Below are positions 12,446 through 21,055 of a stretch of 64,000 nt of DNA, piece by piece (position 1 is the first letter of the stretch; every line of letters starts with the position of its first letter). This stretch comes from Risungbinella massiliensis (GTDB lineage: Bacteria; Bacillota; Bacilli; Thermoactinomycetales; Thermoactinomycetaceae): positions 1,728,155-1,792,154 of the forward strand of contig NZ_LN812102.1 in the NCBI RefSeq assembly GCF_000942395.1, read 5' to 3'. The translations under genes and the position numbers were made by a program. The notes under the pieces are model-generated. The model made no database searches and had not been told where the DNA came from. It saw only the letters and a list, made by a program, of their open reading frames with translations.

Positions 12446-15400
12446 TTAGGCTTTCTCCTTCTGATAGCGATACAGGTTCTGATTGATCGTTTGTACAATG
12501 TTGGCTAGTTCGCCTTTAAAGATTTTGTCGAGTTGTTTGTATCCTCCACGACTTTTGAACGGCTCATAGTCAAAGGCTTTTTCTGGGTCAGGGTGGAGGA
12601 TCGACTCATGCAGTAGCTGTTTTTCGATCCGTTCGAGCCACTGTTTTTGCACAGGTGGCCATACTTTCATCTGATATACTTTTTTCATCGCACTCTTAAT
12701 ACGCTCTTCGTGACTTACTAATGGATCGCCTAATGCTTGTTGGCGAATAAAGGCGATGATATCTGCGGCGATGTCCTCATTTTTGGCATCACGCCAAGCG
12801 GTTTGCAGGCTTTTTTCGGAATAGCCCAATTGATCCAGCTCTAGGCGTAGTTTCTTTAGCTCTTCTCTGGTCAAGTCGGAAGGGCGTTGGCAGACGACCA
12901 TCAATGCCGGGATTTTGTTTCTATTTTCTCGGATGTAGTTGCCAAAAGCAGTGAGGTAATCTTCTGGTTTCTCTTTTTCTCCGTAGCCTCTGGTAACTCC
13001 GATCAATTCGTCTTCATGTTTGGAGATGTATTGCTTGCTCTCCCGATCCTTGTTCTCATCTAGATATTGGAGCAGGGTTTTATGTTTGGTTAGTTCTTTT
13101 GCCAGATCAGGAAGGTTGGTCTGTTTGATCGTCTCGATAAACTTCTCGACAGACTGACCACCAGCGAGTGTCTGGAAGGTTTGCTCTTGTTTGTCCGACA
13201 TATTGCGAAGTTTGCGTTGGATCTTGGCGATGATCTGTTCTTGGTGCTTTTTCAGGTCTTTTTCCTCTACTATCTTATCAAGTTCGTCAACTAGCTGCAT
13301 GATCGGAACTTGGGGACGTGTCACGACTGGACGCATATCGGAATACGCTTTGAGTGCATTGTAGATTCCTACTGCGTCAAAGATTTTGAAGTGATCTTTG
13401 CCAATTTCATCGCATTTTCTCGTGGCTCGCCCTAGCATTTGCTCGTACAAGATTCGGGAGCTAACTCGTCTCAAAAAGACCAGATTGCTGATCGCTGGTA
13501 CATCAATCCCTGTGGTCAATAGGTCTACGGTGACCACGATATTAGGGTATCTTTCGTTTTTAAAACGCTTGATCGCTCCAGAGGGGTCATGGATGGAGCC
13601 AGTAATCTTCATGACCGCATTATCTTCTATTTCACCGTGCACATCTGCTAATGTCTTTTTCAAAAGACTGACTACCATGTCGGCATGGTCATCGGTGGCA
13701 CAGAAGATGAGCGTTTTTGCTTCCCCATATGGATCGAGATGATTCACTAGCTCTTCGGTAATCACTCTATTAAAATTCTCCGTGATCACCTTGGTGTTAA
13801 ATTGCGTTACTTGGATATTGGTCTCGTCTTGCATATACTCTTTGGCTACCGTTTGGGTTTTGGTATCGTATGTCTCTACTTCTTGTCCTCTTTTGAAGTG
13901 GATACCGTTTTTCTTTAGTTGCGTATCAAATTCAAAAGGAGGCTCATGGTCTACTAGATATCCCTCTACTACTGCTTCCCGGTACGAATAGTTATAGACG
14001 GGAGGACCAAAGATTTCGGTAGTATGCAGGGCAGGGGTGGCAGTCAGACCGATGCGAACGGCATCAAAGTAATCAAGGACTTTGCGGTATTTGCTCACAT
14101 AGTCTTGATGATCGCGAATCTCCAATTCTAGCTCAGACATATTCCCATCTAGCGTATAGCCACGGTGTGCCTCATCGACGATCACACAGTCATACTGATC
14201 AACTGTTGGCTTGTCCTTGGCATCCTCTTGAAAAAATAGACGTTTCATCATACTCTGCACGGTAGCAATCTGGACTTTGGTCTCCGGATTTGGCTTTTTA
14301 TCTCGCAGCGATTGCAGCTCATAAATTTCGGTAAAGGTATGGAAGCTTTCGAGTTTGCTGTCTTGGAATGCCGCTTCTGCCTGTTCTCCTAGTGCAGTAC
14401 GATCCACCAAGAAGAGAATTCGGTTAAATCGCTTTGCTTTGATCAAGCGGTAGATTAGACCGATTGCCGTTCTCGTCTTCCCTGTACCTGTCGCCATCGC
14501 TAACAAGATTTTTTGTTGTTTTTGGCTCAAGGCATCCTCTACAGACTGAATGGCATTTACTTGATAGGGACGCAGTTTTAAATAGTCAAATTTTTCATCT
14601 CGCAAGGTTTGTTCTGCTTTTTGTACATCTTGCGTGAGTAAACGTTTTAAGCCCTCAGGAGAATACCAGTCTTGTAATGCCTTGGGATGATTGGTAGATT
14701 TCCGTGCATCCAAGAACCAAATCCCTGACTTTTGCTCTAGCTGTTTGAGATAAGGACGTCCGTTGGTAGCAAAGAGGAACGGTACAAAGTAATCTCCCCA
14801 CGGCTCATGAATTTGCTCATCGCTATGTTTTACGACTAGCTTGGCATATGTTTTTGCCTGCTCAATGTCTGCTGGGATATCTTTGCTTGCTCGCTTTGCT
14901 TCGATCAGTCCAACCAATTCCAATCCTACAAAGAGAGCGTAGTCGGCATATCCTTTTTGCAGAGGCCATTCAGCGATTGCCCGATTTTTCCCTTTTTGTG
15001 GGCGAGTACCTTTGGAGAACCGCAATTGCCAGGTGTCCACTTCCCAACCAGCATCTCGTAATTGTTGATCGATGAGGACACGGGTCTCTTCTTCGGTTAG
15101 TTTTAGATTCGATCCCGAACGAGTTCCTTGCTTGCGACGTGCTTGTTTCTCTTTATTTTGCAATTCTTGTTGTGCTTGTAGTATACGTTTTAGCTCGTCT
15201 TCCAGATGGGATAACTTCTCCTCATATTCTTCCGTGAGCTTCTCGATTTCCGATGCTGAGATCATTTCTTTCTGCTTCGGCTCTTGGTAGTCTGGAGCTT
15301 GAAACTGCCAATCTCCATAGGTCTCCATCAGCCAGACACCAATCCGAAATGCCATGCGATGAAGTGTTTTTGCCTCGGCAACTTCTCCATAAGTAGCATC

Positions 15401-15688
15401 ATGGGAAGCTGAGTTACCCTTTTTTCGAATAAGATGAAATAGATCGCTTATCTCACGAGTCAACAAATCATGCTTGTTCAACTCATACAAGCGATCTACC
15501 TGTGTCATTTTCTGTTTTTCCTCTATTTCTTCCAAAGCCATCACATACTTGGCAGTGGTTTCACAAAAGAGACGAAGTTTACTTATCGAGGCGTTAGGAT
15601 CTTGATAGATATACCTTTCTGCTGCCTCCCCTAATCTACTCAGCAATTCCCACTTCTCATGCAGGAAATAGAAGTTATGCGAACTCAT
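12446..15688 (-). CDS. hsdR: Type I restriction endonuclease subunit with DUF4145 N-terminus
   Basis: 1080-aa motor and nuclease subunit. It begins with a DUF4145-like segment (residues about 15-110) and a coiled coil. Next comes the HsdR nuclease region, with D and EAK of the PD-(D/E)xK fold in GYADYALFVGLELVGLIEAK (about 246-266). A superfamily 2 helicase follows: Walker A MATGTGKT near 395 and DEAH near 505. The C-terminus is helical and docks on the methylase. ATG 15688 has AGGTGATGAG upstream. It is first in the order hsdR-hsdM-hsdS and appears intact, so the system should cut unmodified phage and plasmid DNA. Confidence 0.95.
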   Translation of the reverse strand: MSSHNFYFLHEKWELLSRLGEAAERYIYQDPNASISKLRLFCETTAKYVMALEEIEEKQKMTQVDRLYELNKHDLLTREISDLFHLIRKKGNSASHDATYGEVAEAKTLHRMAFRIGVWLMETYGDWQFQAPDYQEPKQKEMISASEIEKLTEEYEEKLSHLEDELKRILQAQQELQNKEKQARRKQGTRSGSNLKLTEEETRVLIDQQLRDAGWEVDTWQLRFSKGTRPQKGKNRAIAEWPLQKGYADYALFVGLELVGLIEAKRASKDIPADIEQAKTYAKLVVKHSDEQIHEPWGDYFVPFLFATNGRPYLKQLEQKSGIWFLDARKSTNHPKALQDWYSPEGLKRLLTQDVQKAEQTLRDEKFDYLKLRPYQVNAIQSVEDALSQKQQKILLAMATGTGKTRTAIGLIYRLIKAKRFNRILFLVDRTALGEQAEAAFQDSKLESFHTFTEIYELQSLRDKKPNPETKVQIATVQSMMKRLFFQEDAKDKPTVDQYDCVIVDEAHRGYTLDGNMSELELEIRDHQDYVSKYRKVLDYFDAVRIGLTATPALHTTEIFGPPVYNYSYREAVVEGYLVDHEPPFEFDTQLKKNGIHFKRGQEVETYDTKTQTVAKEYMQDETNIQVTQFNTKVITENFNRVITEELVNHLDPYGEAKTLIFCATDDHADMVVSLLKKTLADVHGEIEDNAVMKITGSIHDPSGAIKRFKNERYPNIVVTVDLLTTGIDVPAISNLVFLRRVSSRILYEQMLGRATRKCDEIGKDHFKIFDAVGIYNALKAYSDMRPVVTRPQVPIMQLVDELDKIVEEKDLKKHQEQIIAKIQRKLRNMSDKQEQTFQTLAGGQSVEKFIETIKQTNLPDLAKELTKHKTLLQYLDENKDRESKQYISKHEDELIGVTRGYGEKEKPEDYLTAFGNYIRENRNKIPALMVVCQRPSDLTREELKKLRLELDQLGYSEKSLQTAWRDAKNEDIAADIIAFIRQQALGDPLVSHEERIKSAMKKVYQMKVWPPVQKQWLERIEKQLLHESILHPDPEKAFDYEPFKSRGGYKQLDKIFKGELANIVQTINQNLYRYQKEKA

Positions 15689-15756
15689 CTCATCACCTAT
15701 TTTGACAAAATATTAATGAAATAATTTTATCATAGGTAGATAGATCTATGTAGTAT

Positions 15757-16521
15757 TTACAGTGGGTGACGACTTTTATGGTATGCTATGAGATCGATTT
15801 CACTTGAAAGCACTTGAACATCAGAGTGTCGGTATATACTATTTTTCGTATAAAACTTAGATTGAATAATATCTAACAACCCACTTATCCTTTGGTCCAT
15901 ATTACTTAAATATCGATTAAGGGAATTAGGGATTGCATCAGCTAGTTGAAGCCCAATGATATTATCAATCTTTTTAGGAAAGCTGATCGTGGTAACTCGT
16001 TTGGCGAAAACATGATTGGGATACAGTACTGTTCCCATAGCTCTTAGAAAATTGCAATGTTCTAGCAGTTTTTCGTCTAATCTACTCTTTCTTGATTCAA
16101 ACATGACATCCCCAAACGTGTTTTTCTCAATAAGAAATGTACAATAACTTTCTAGTAGGAGTTGCATGGCAATATGGTATATGTCGTTCATATCCTTGAA
16201 CTGCTTTTTCAATGAATTTTCTTTGATCACTACTGTAAAAATAGTACCTTGAATGCCCTGGAAGGTACTGCAAAATTGCTGCCAGTACTGATCAAGTAAC
16301 GCCTTATCTTTGAACGCATAATATGGGGTACCATACTTCTTAGCAAAAATCGATTGTTCATGTAAGATAAAACTCTCGTTGTGATATCCTCTTTTAAAAT
16401 CATTTATTATCGGAACTACCATTTTTTCATAGTAACTGGATTCAAAAGCAATACCAGCTAATATAAAGTTTTGATAAGGTCCATTTGCATGCATCTCATC
16501 TACATATAATGTATAAGTCAT
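15757..16521 (-). CDS. DUF3800 domain protein
   Basis: 254 aa with a GGAGGACTCG ribosome binding site before ATG 16521. The N-terminal YVDEMHAN and the FILAGIAF strand match the DUF3800 pattern (an acidic Asp-Glu on the first strand, then a hydrophobic Gly-containing strand), and a later acidic stretch GLQLADAIPN resembles its C-terminal motif LQLADxxA. DUF3800 proteins have an RNase H-like fold by prediction, are often found beside restriction systems and prophages, and have no settled biochemical role. It ends 68 bases before hsdR on the same strand, so it may be the first gene of the defence operon. Confidence 0.75.
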   Translation of the reverse strand: MTYTLYVDEMHANGPYQNFILAGIAFESSYYEKMVVPIINDFKRGYHNESFILHEQSIFAKKYGTPYYAFKDKALLDQYWQQFCSTFQGIQGTIFTVVIKENSLKKQFKDMNDIYHIAMQLLLESYCTFLIEKNTFGDVMFESRKSRLDEKLLEHCNFLRAMGTVLYPNHVFAKRVTTISFPKKIDNIIGLQLADAIPNSLNRYLSNMDQRISGLLDIIQSKFYTKNSIYRHSDVQVLSSEIDLIAYHKSRHPL

Positions 16522-16575
16522 TCGAGTCCTCCAATTATGCTAACATTTGGACATATGATAACAGAAAAGACACAC

Positions 16576-16604
16576 TTGTTAAATTATTATTTATAGACTA
16601 GAAT
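16576..16604 (+). promoter_or_regulatory. Sigma-A-type promoter of the hairpin-array RNA
   Basis: -35 TTGTTA (16576-16581), 17-base spacer, -10 TAGAAT (16599-16604). Predicted start near 16611, just before the first hairpin and with no reading frame following. Confidence 0.55.
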
Positions 16605-16610
16605 GTATGT

Positions 16611-16832
16611 AATGGTACTAAGAGATCGCAGTTGCTTTCTCTTTTCAGAAATAGAAAGATCGCAGTTGCTTTCTAATCTATTTCGATCTGCAAGGTCTAA
16701 AAAGCGAAAAGAATGAATAAGATGATACAAAAGGAAATTGCAGTAGCTACTTCCTTTTAACAAGAAAGAGAACTGCAGCGGCTACTCTCTTTCTTATGAA
16801 AAAGGCACCCTCCATGATGAGGGTGCCTTTTT
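16611..16832 (+). ncRNA. Candidate non-coding RNA with repeated look-alike hairpins
   Basis: The transcript would run from the promoter at 16576-16604 to a strong terminator. It contains four hairpins: 16620-16643 (6-bp stem), 16652-16675 (7 bp), 16729-16758 (8 bp) and 16762-16795 (10 bp). Stem sequences differ completely, but the loops share a core: CGCAGTTGC in the first two, ATTGCAGTAGCTAC and ACTGCAGCGGCTAC in the last two. A weaker fifth hairpin (TTTCG/CGAAA, 16681-16708) lies in the middle. Different stems with conserved loops point to a functional RNA and not to a simple repeat. No coding frame is present. It lies divergently upstream of the DUF3800/restriction genes. The family is not recognised. 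Confidence 0.5.
16799..16832 (+). terminator. Strong bidirectional terminator
   Basis: Perfect 14-bp stem AAAAAGGCACCCTC / GAGGGTGCCTTTTT with a 6-base loop. It ends the candidate RNA on the plus strand and could also stop minus-strand transcripts from the DUF2809 gene. The rest of the gap (16833-16956) shows no feature, except a 35-base stretch at 16840 resembling the left arm of the terminator at 19924. Confidence 0.85.
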
Positions 16833-16956
16833 CATATCCTAAAAACCGATGTGCAAGGCAATCTTTCTCTTCCAGCTTCTGATACCGTGACGATCTGGAA
16901 TGTGTGACAAACTGTTAATCTGTTAGTATAACATCTTCAAACTCTTCAATCATTCT

Positions 16957-17373
16957 CTATTCCGAAATATCTGACCCTGTTTTCCGATTACACATCCTTT
17001 TCCAAAAGACAAACCGATCAAATAAATAAGCAAACAAAATACCAATCACATAGCGAAGTAAATCAATCCACAAAAATCCTCTCCCCAATATCAAGGAGCC
17101 AATCGTTGTATTTCGAATCTCATTGATCCACTCACTTTGGTATAACTGACTAATTTCAATTCCAAAACTGAACATCACACTGATCCCAACAGCCCAGAAC
17201 AAGTTTTTTTTGACCCAAAAAAACCGAACCCCAAAATAAACCATACTTGCCCATAAAATGTCGCCAGCATGTTGGGTAATCAATGGCGGGATCATGTCCG
17301 AATCGATTCTTGACCCGATCCCCAGTAAAATAACGATCCCTACTAGAAATAAATAAATGAACCTAGACTTCAT
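16957..17373 (-). CDS. DUF2809 family membrane protein
   Basis: 138 aa from ATG 17373 (GGGGG five bases upstream; an earlier GTG is less likely). Four membrane helices with family landmarks: GIGSR after the first helix, HAGDILWASMVYFGVRF, FGIEISQLYQ and a Gly-Arg-Gly-Phe segment before the last helix. DUF2809 is a common but uncharacterised inner-membrane family. It ends with charged residues at the cytoplasmic face. It stands downstream of the YwqG-like gene, 44 bases away, and may be cotranscribed. Confidence 0.75.
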   Translation of the reverse strand: MKSRFIYLFLVGIVILLGIGSRIDSDMIPPLITQHAGDILWASMVYFGVRFFWVKKNLFWAVGISVMFSFGIEISQLYQSEWINEIRNTTIGSLILGRGFLWIDLLRYVIGILFAYLFDRFVFWKRMCNRKTGSDISE

Positions 17374-17416
17374 TGGAACCCCCACATAGTGAAAGTGCTT
17401 TATTTATAATTCTCTT

Positions 17417-18220
17417 CTAACTACAATCCCAAGTATAAGCCACATTCAAGAAATCTAATTTTAGTAAGTCATCTTTTTTGATAAAGAAGTTGGCTACTCC
17501 AGCATCTCCCCACATAATCCCCATATCATCATCACTATCTATTTGTAGCAATAAAATTTCGTGCTCTTGAAGTGTTTGATGATATCCTCTCGGGTCAAAC
17601 TGTGTAAAGAAAGGATAACCACCTATCTTATGACCAGTACAACTTGGGAAAGTATCATGATAAACCTCCCATAATTCAAACTCATCATTATCTAGTTCTA
17701 CTAACTCGCTTAACCACTCATTAAATCGAAAATCTACATAAGATATAGGCTCATACTCTATTTGGAAAGATAAAGATAATTCCTCTTCTAGTGGGAAGTA
17801 TTCTGTATCAAGGTGATCCAAATAAGAAAAATCCGTTACCAATAATGATTCGTCCTCTATGATCTCGGAGTGATATAAAACCCGAAAATCCGATTGTTTT
17901 GTCATATTATCAAAGTCGAGTCCTAACAAATCATCTTCAGCTGGTATATAAAATTGTAAAATCCCATGGTCTGGCATATGTTCTAATGCTGGAATTTCTT
18001 CAAAATTCAATTGTGCTAACAATACCATCGGTTTGCCTTTGCTATCTTTCGGATGCTCTATTGTTTTTGGTAAATAAGGTTTGCCTAAGAACTTACTTTG
18101 ATAGACATTCGTACTATCTTTTTTAGGAGAAATTCTTATGTATGGCCGAACAGTATCTTCTATATTCTTTCTGTATGGTTCGAACTCTTTTGGTAATGAT
18201 AGCTTCGGAATTTTATTCAT
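17417..18220 (-). CDS. YwqG/DUF1963 family protein
   Basis: About 267 aa from ATG 18220, which has GGGAGAG five bases upstream. It matches DUF1963 (YwqG of B. subtilis): SKFLGKPYLPKTIEHP, PMVLLAQLNFEEIP, ILQFYIPAEDDLLGLD, and the C-terminal HKIGGYPFFTQFDPR followed by LLLQIDSDDDMGIMWGD. The family is soluble, acidic and uncharacterised. It often occurs near secreted polymorphic toxins or immunity clusters, but no toxin gene is seen here. Length is normal. Confidence 0.85.
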   Translation of the reverse strand: MNKIPKLSLPKEFEPYRKNIEDTVRPYIRISPKKDSTNVYQSKFLGKPYLPKTIEHPKDSKGKPMVLLAQLNFEEIPALEHMPDHGILQFYIPAEDDLLGLDFDNMTKQSDFRVLYHSEIIEDESLLVTDFSYLDHLDTEYFPLEEELSLSFQIEYEPISYVDFRFNEWLSELVELDNDEFELWEVYHDTFPSCTGHKIGGYPFFTQFDPRGYHQTLQEHEILLLQIDSDDDMGIMWGDAGVANFFIKKDDLLKLDFLNVAYTWDCS

Positions 18221-18364
18221 GTGATCTCTCCCTACAAGTGGACTTGATTTCAAAAAGATCTCTCTTATAAAATCACGAACAAACGTTCTTCGGTTATTCT
18301 AGTATACTTTACTGAATTTATCAAATAGAACATTAGAGACTATTCCCATTATGCAAGCAGTAAA

Positions 18365-18769
18365 CTAATTTGTTCCAGTTTCCCCATGCAACTGTCTCAT
18401 CACTGGCTTCATATAGAAACATGGATAAACAAGCAAATACAAATTAAACAGCCACCACGTCCAGTCAAAGTCAAGACGAAAAGCCCAGAAGACGATTGCT
18501 TGTAAACCAGAGCAAAAGGTAAGGACTAAGGAGATGAGTGCATAGCTTGTCCAACGGTTATTCTGCTTTGAATAGAAATACAGGCTGATAAATCCAGTTA
18601 GAGAAATCAGTAAATCTAATGGTAGAAACGACCAATTCCAAGCAACCAAGATGGGATCATGATAATCCTTGAATAAATATTCGGCAGGGATCAGGTGAAA
18701 GAAGGTAATCAACCAATAAAGTACAAACCCAACATCAGTTATAATGAAAAAATACTTTAGACTCTTCAT
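18365..18769 (-). CDS. yvaD: YvaD-like membrane protein (DUF5360)
   Basis: 134-aa protein with four membrane helices. Its opening (LKYFFIITDVGFVLYWLIT) and its place directly after an SMR efflux gene and a TetR gene match the yvaDEF operon of B. subtilis. The start overlaps the end of the SMR gene by 4 bases (ATGA), so they are coupled. Function is unknown; a partner in efflux or membrane stress is plausible. Confidence 0.8.
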   Translation of the reverse strand: MKSLKYFFIITDVGFVLYWLITFFHLIPAEYLFKDYHDPILVAWNWSFLPLDLLISLTGFISLYFYSKQNNRWTSYALISLVLTFCSGLQAIVFWAFRLDFDWTWWLFNLYLLVYPCFYMKPVMRQLHGETGTN

Positions 18770-19134
18770 TTTGCTTGTTCCTCTACCTTTGGTGTATTAG
18801 ATGTCTCATGAGCATTCCCCGTCATATTTAGCATGACTACCCCAAGTATTATCAGCACGATGGAGATTATCTTTACAGTACTCATACTCTCGCCAAAATA
18901 TTGGAACCCGATCAAGGTAATAATGACAATCCCCATTCCCGACCAGATGGCATACGCAACAGAGACTTCAATATTTTTTAGTGCCAATGCTAGAAAACCA
19001 AAACTACTAACATAAAAAACAAACATAAGAACACTTGGAATCCACTTTGATAACCCCTCGGACATCTTCATTGAAGTGGTGCCTGCAACTTCTAACAAAA
19101 TCGCCAAAACTAAATAGATCCAATGCATTTTCAT
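18766..19134 (-). CDS. yvaE: Small multidrug resistance (SMR) efflux protein
   Basis: 122-aa protein with four membrane helices of the EmrE/SMR family, which exchanges protons for cationic drugs as a dimer. The conserved Glu of helix 1 is in AILLEVAGTTSMKMSEG, followed by AYAIWSGMGIV of helix 3, the usual SMR signature. A short hydrophilic tail (NTPKVEEQAK) extends beyond the last helix. ATG 19134 or the in-frame ATG at 19128, which is better spaced from GGGAGAA, could be the start. It is 10 bases after the TetR gene in the same operon. Confidence 0.9.
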   Translation of the reverse strand: MKMHWIYLVLAILLEVAGTTSMKMSEGLSKWIPSVLMFVFYVSSFGFLALALKNIEVSVAYAIWSGMGIVIITLIGFQYFGESMSTVKIISIVLIILGVVMLNMTGNAHETSNTPKVEEQAK

Positions 19135-19144
19135 TTCTCCCTAC

Positions 19145-19702
19145 CTATTTCTTATTGGAAATTCCATATAACAGGATGTCTACCATCGATTGAAGCATTT
19201 CTCCCATTGAGAGCTGATGCTTACTAAGGAATTTCGGATCATAGAGTTGATTCATCGCTCCTAAATATAACTGGATAAATAACGGCAAATTAACCTCTTT
19301 CAAAATCCCATTCTCGATCCCTTTCTCCATCAATTGGATCACCATCGACCACTCTTCATGAAAAAATTGATCCAACTTTACCCATTGATTATAGTGATAT
19401 TTTTTGAGATCAGATAATAAACGGATATCCATCAACTCAAACTCTTTTGGCATACAGATGAGTAATTGTTTTATCTTCTCTTCCAAATCCAGCTCTTCAT
19501 TGTCGACAATTTGTTTTTCTTTTTCTTGGATTTGATTGATCAGCCCCTGAATCACTTCTTCAACCAGCACATCTTTGGAGGACACGTGCTCATAAATAGT
19601 GCGTTTACTAACAGCTAATTGTTTCGCTAGATCGCTGATTGTAAAGGTGAATCCTTTTTGCCCAATTAAATGAATCGTTTCCTGAATGATTCGCTCTTTC
19701 AC
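19145..19702 (-). CDS. yvaF: TetR/AcrR repressor of the SMR efflux operon
   Basis: 185 aa. N-terminal helix-turn-helix (residues about 5-50: IGQKGFTFTISDLAKQLAVS, then KRTIYEHVSSKD), with a helical ligand-binding and dimerisation domain behind it. The GTG start has AAGGAGG upstream. It is the first gene of the yvaFED operon and very likely represses it through the inverted repeat at 19721-19752. The inducer would be a substrate of the efflux pump, by analogy with QacR. Confidence 0.88.
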   Translation of the reverse strand: MKERIIQETIHLIGQKGFTFTISDLAKQLAVSKRTIYEHVSSKDVLVEEVIQGLINQIQEKEKQIVDNEELDLEEKIKQLLICMPKEFELMDIRLLSDLKKYHYNQWVKLDQFFHEEWSMVIQLMEKGIENGILKEVNLPLFIQLYLGAMNQLYDPKFLSKHQLSMGEMLQSMVDILLYGISNKK

Positions 19703-19720
19703 ATTTGACCTCCTTAAACC

Positions 19721-19788
19721 ATTGGTACCAGAAAAGTTTTATGGGTACCAATAGACTATATCTTATGGAATGTGTTTCTCACTGTCAA
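19721..19788 (-). promoter_or_regulatory. Promoter and TetR operator of the yvaFED operon
   Basis: Minus-strand promoter: -35 TTGACA (19783-19788), 17-base spacer, -10 TAAGAT (19760-19765). Just downstream, 9-bp arms ATTGGTACC and GGTACCAAT at 19721-19729 and 19744-19752 form a perfect inverted repeat over the transcription start, a standard place for a TetR operator. Confidence 0.75.
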
Positions 19789-19923
19789 GAAAGTGGGGGA
19801 TTTTTATTTTAGTAGAAACAATAATACTCACTAATATTGAGAGACGAACTCAGGTTTCGTTTGGCTTAGTCATTCCTTAGATCCACGATTTTGTAGAGCA
19901 ACTATCTACCATACCAGATAAAA

Positions 19924-19968
19924 AACCGATGCTCTAGGTAATATTTCTTTCCACCTAGTACATCGGTT
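19924..19968 (-). terminator. Terminator of the spermidine/putrescine uptake operon
   Basis: Stem AACCGATG / CATCGGTT continued by CTAGGT / ACCTAG across a two-base internal loop. On the minus strand it is followed by TTTTTT. It lies 14 bases after potD. Confidence 0.85.
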
Positions 19969-19981
19969 CTTTCAAACAAAC

Positions 19982-21055
19982 TTACTTTCGATGCATTTTA
20001 AATTCCAAGAACAACTCATTATATCTTGCCAATAGCGGCTTACCTAAGTTCTCATAGACCTCAAGTTTCTCCGTCACTTCTGGATCAGGATAGAAACGCT
20101 TGTCTTGGGAAATCTCTTCTGGCAACAGCTCTAGTGCTTTATCGTTTGGCGTGGCATAGCCAACGTACTCCGCGTTTTGTGCTGCATTTTCAGGATCGAG
20201 CATAAAGTTGATAAACTTATGCGCTCCCTCGATGTTTTTGGCTGTTTTGGGGATTACCATGTTATCAAACCAAAGGTTGGAGCCTTCACTTGGCACCACA
20301 TAGTCCAGCTTCTCATTCTCATCCATGATCTCCGAAGCATCTCCTGACCATACTACACCGATCGAGGCATCTTCGTTGGCGAGCAGCATCTTGATCTCAT
20401 CCCCTACGATCGCCTTGATATTCGGGGTGAGTTGATCTAGTTTCTTTTTCGCTTGTACCAACTTGTCATCATTTTTCTCGTTTAGCGAGTAACGTAGACT
20501 ATTGAGTCCAAAGCCCATTACTTCCCTTGCTCCATCGACCAACATAATCTGGTTTTTTAGAGCTGGATCCCATAGATCGTTCCAACTAGTAATCTTCTTC
20601 CCGCCTAGTAGCTCAGGATTGTAAATAATCCCTACCGTTCCCCAGAAATATGGGATAGAATAGCGATTCCCTTCATCAAATGATAAGTTCATAAACCGTG
20701 GGTTGATATGAGAGATATTCGGCACTTTTTTGTGATCAATCGGGAGGAGTAGCTTTTCCTCCTTCATTTTGCTGATCGTATATTCAGATGGAATGGCTAC
20801 ATCGTAGGTGGTTCCACCTTGAGAAATCTTGGTCAACATTGCTTCGTTGGAATCAAATGTCTCATAGATCACCTTGATTCCCGTCTCTTCTTCAAACTTC
20901 TTCACTAACTCCGGATCAATATAGTCTCCCCAGTTATAGACGGTGATGGTGTCTTTTCCACTATAGCCAGCCGATTCGTTCAGATAGGAAGCCGCGTACA
21001 GAAAACCAAAGCCAAACACAAGTACGATTGTCAGCATGCGAATTAGTTTGCTCAT
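19982..21055 (-). CDS. potD: Spermidine/putrescine ABC transporter, substrate-binding protein
   Basis: 357-aa periplasmic-type binding protein anchored outside the membrane. An N-terminal hydrophobic segment (residues 5-25) serves as signal or anchor; no clear lipobox cysteine is seen. The mature part has PotD hallmarks: VYNWGDYIDPELVKKFEEET, GTTYDVAIPSEYTI, GVVWSGDASEIMDEN (ligand pocket Asp/Glu and Trp) and ANLWFDNMVIPKTAKN-like sequence. Its start overlaps the potC stop. Last gene of the pot operon; captures polyamines for PotABC. Confidence 0.92.
   Translation of the reverse strand: MSKLIRMLTIVLVFGFGFLYAASYLNESAGYSGKDTITVYNWGDYIDPELVKKFEEETGIKVIYETFDSNEAMLTKISQGGTTYDVAIPSEYTISKMKEEKLLLPIDHKKVPNISHINPRFMNLSFDEGNRYSIPYFWGTVGIIYNPELLGGKKITSWNDLWDPALKNQIMLVDGAREVMGFGLNSLRYSLNEKNDDKLVQAKKKLDQLTPNIKAIVGDEIKMLLANEDASIGVVWSGDASEIMDENEKLDYVVPSEGSNLWFDNMVIPKTAKNIEGAHKFINFMLDPENAAQNAEYVGYATPNDKALELLPEEISQDKRFYPDPEVTEKLEVYENLGKPLLARYNELFLEFKMHRK

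Noticed and set aside
13398-13742. 114-aa plus-strand frame inside hsdR
   Set aside because: Shadow of hsdR on the opposite strand; no ribosome binding site or recognisable protein.
16620-16795. CRISPR array
   Set aside because: Only the loops are conserved; units differ in length and stem sequence, spacing is irregular, there are no unique spacers of even size and no cas genes nearby.
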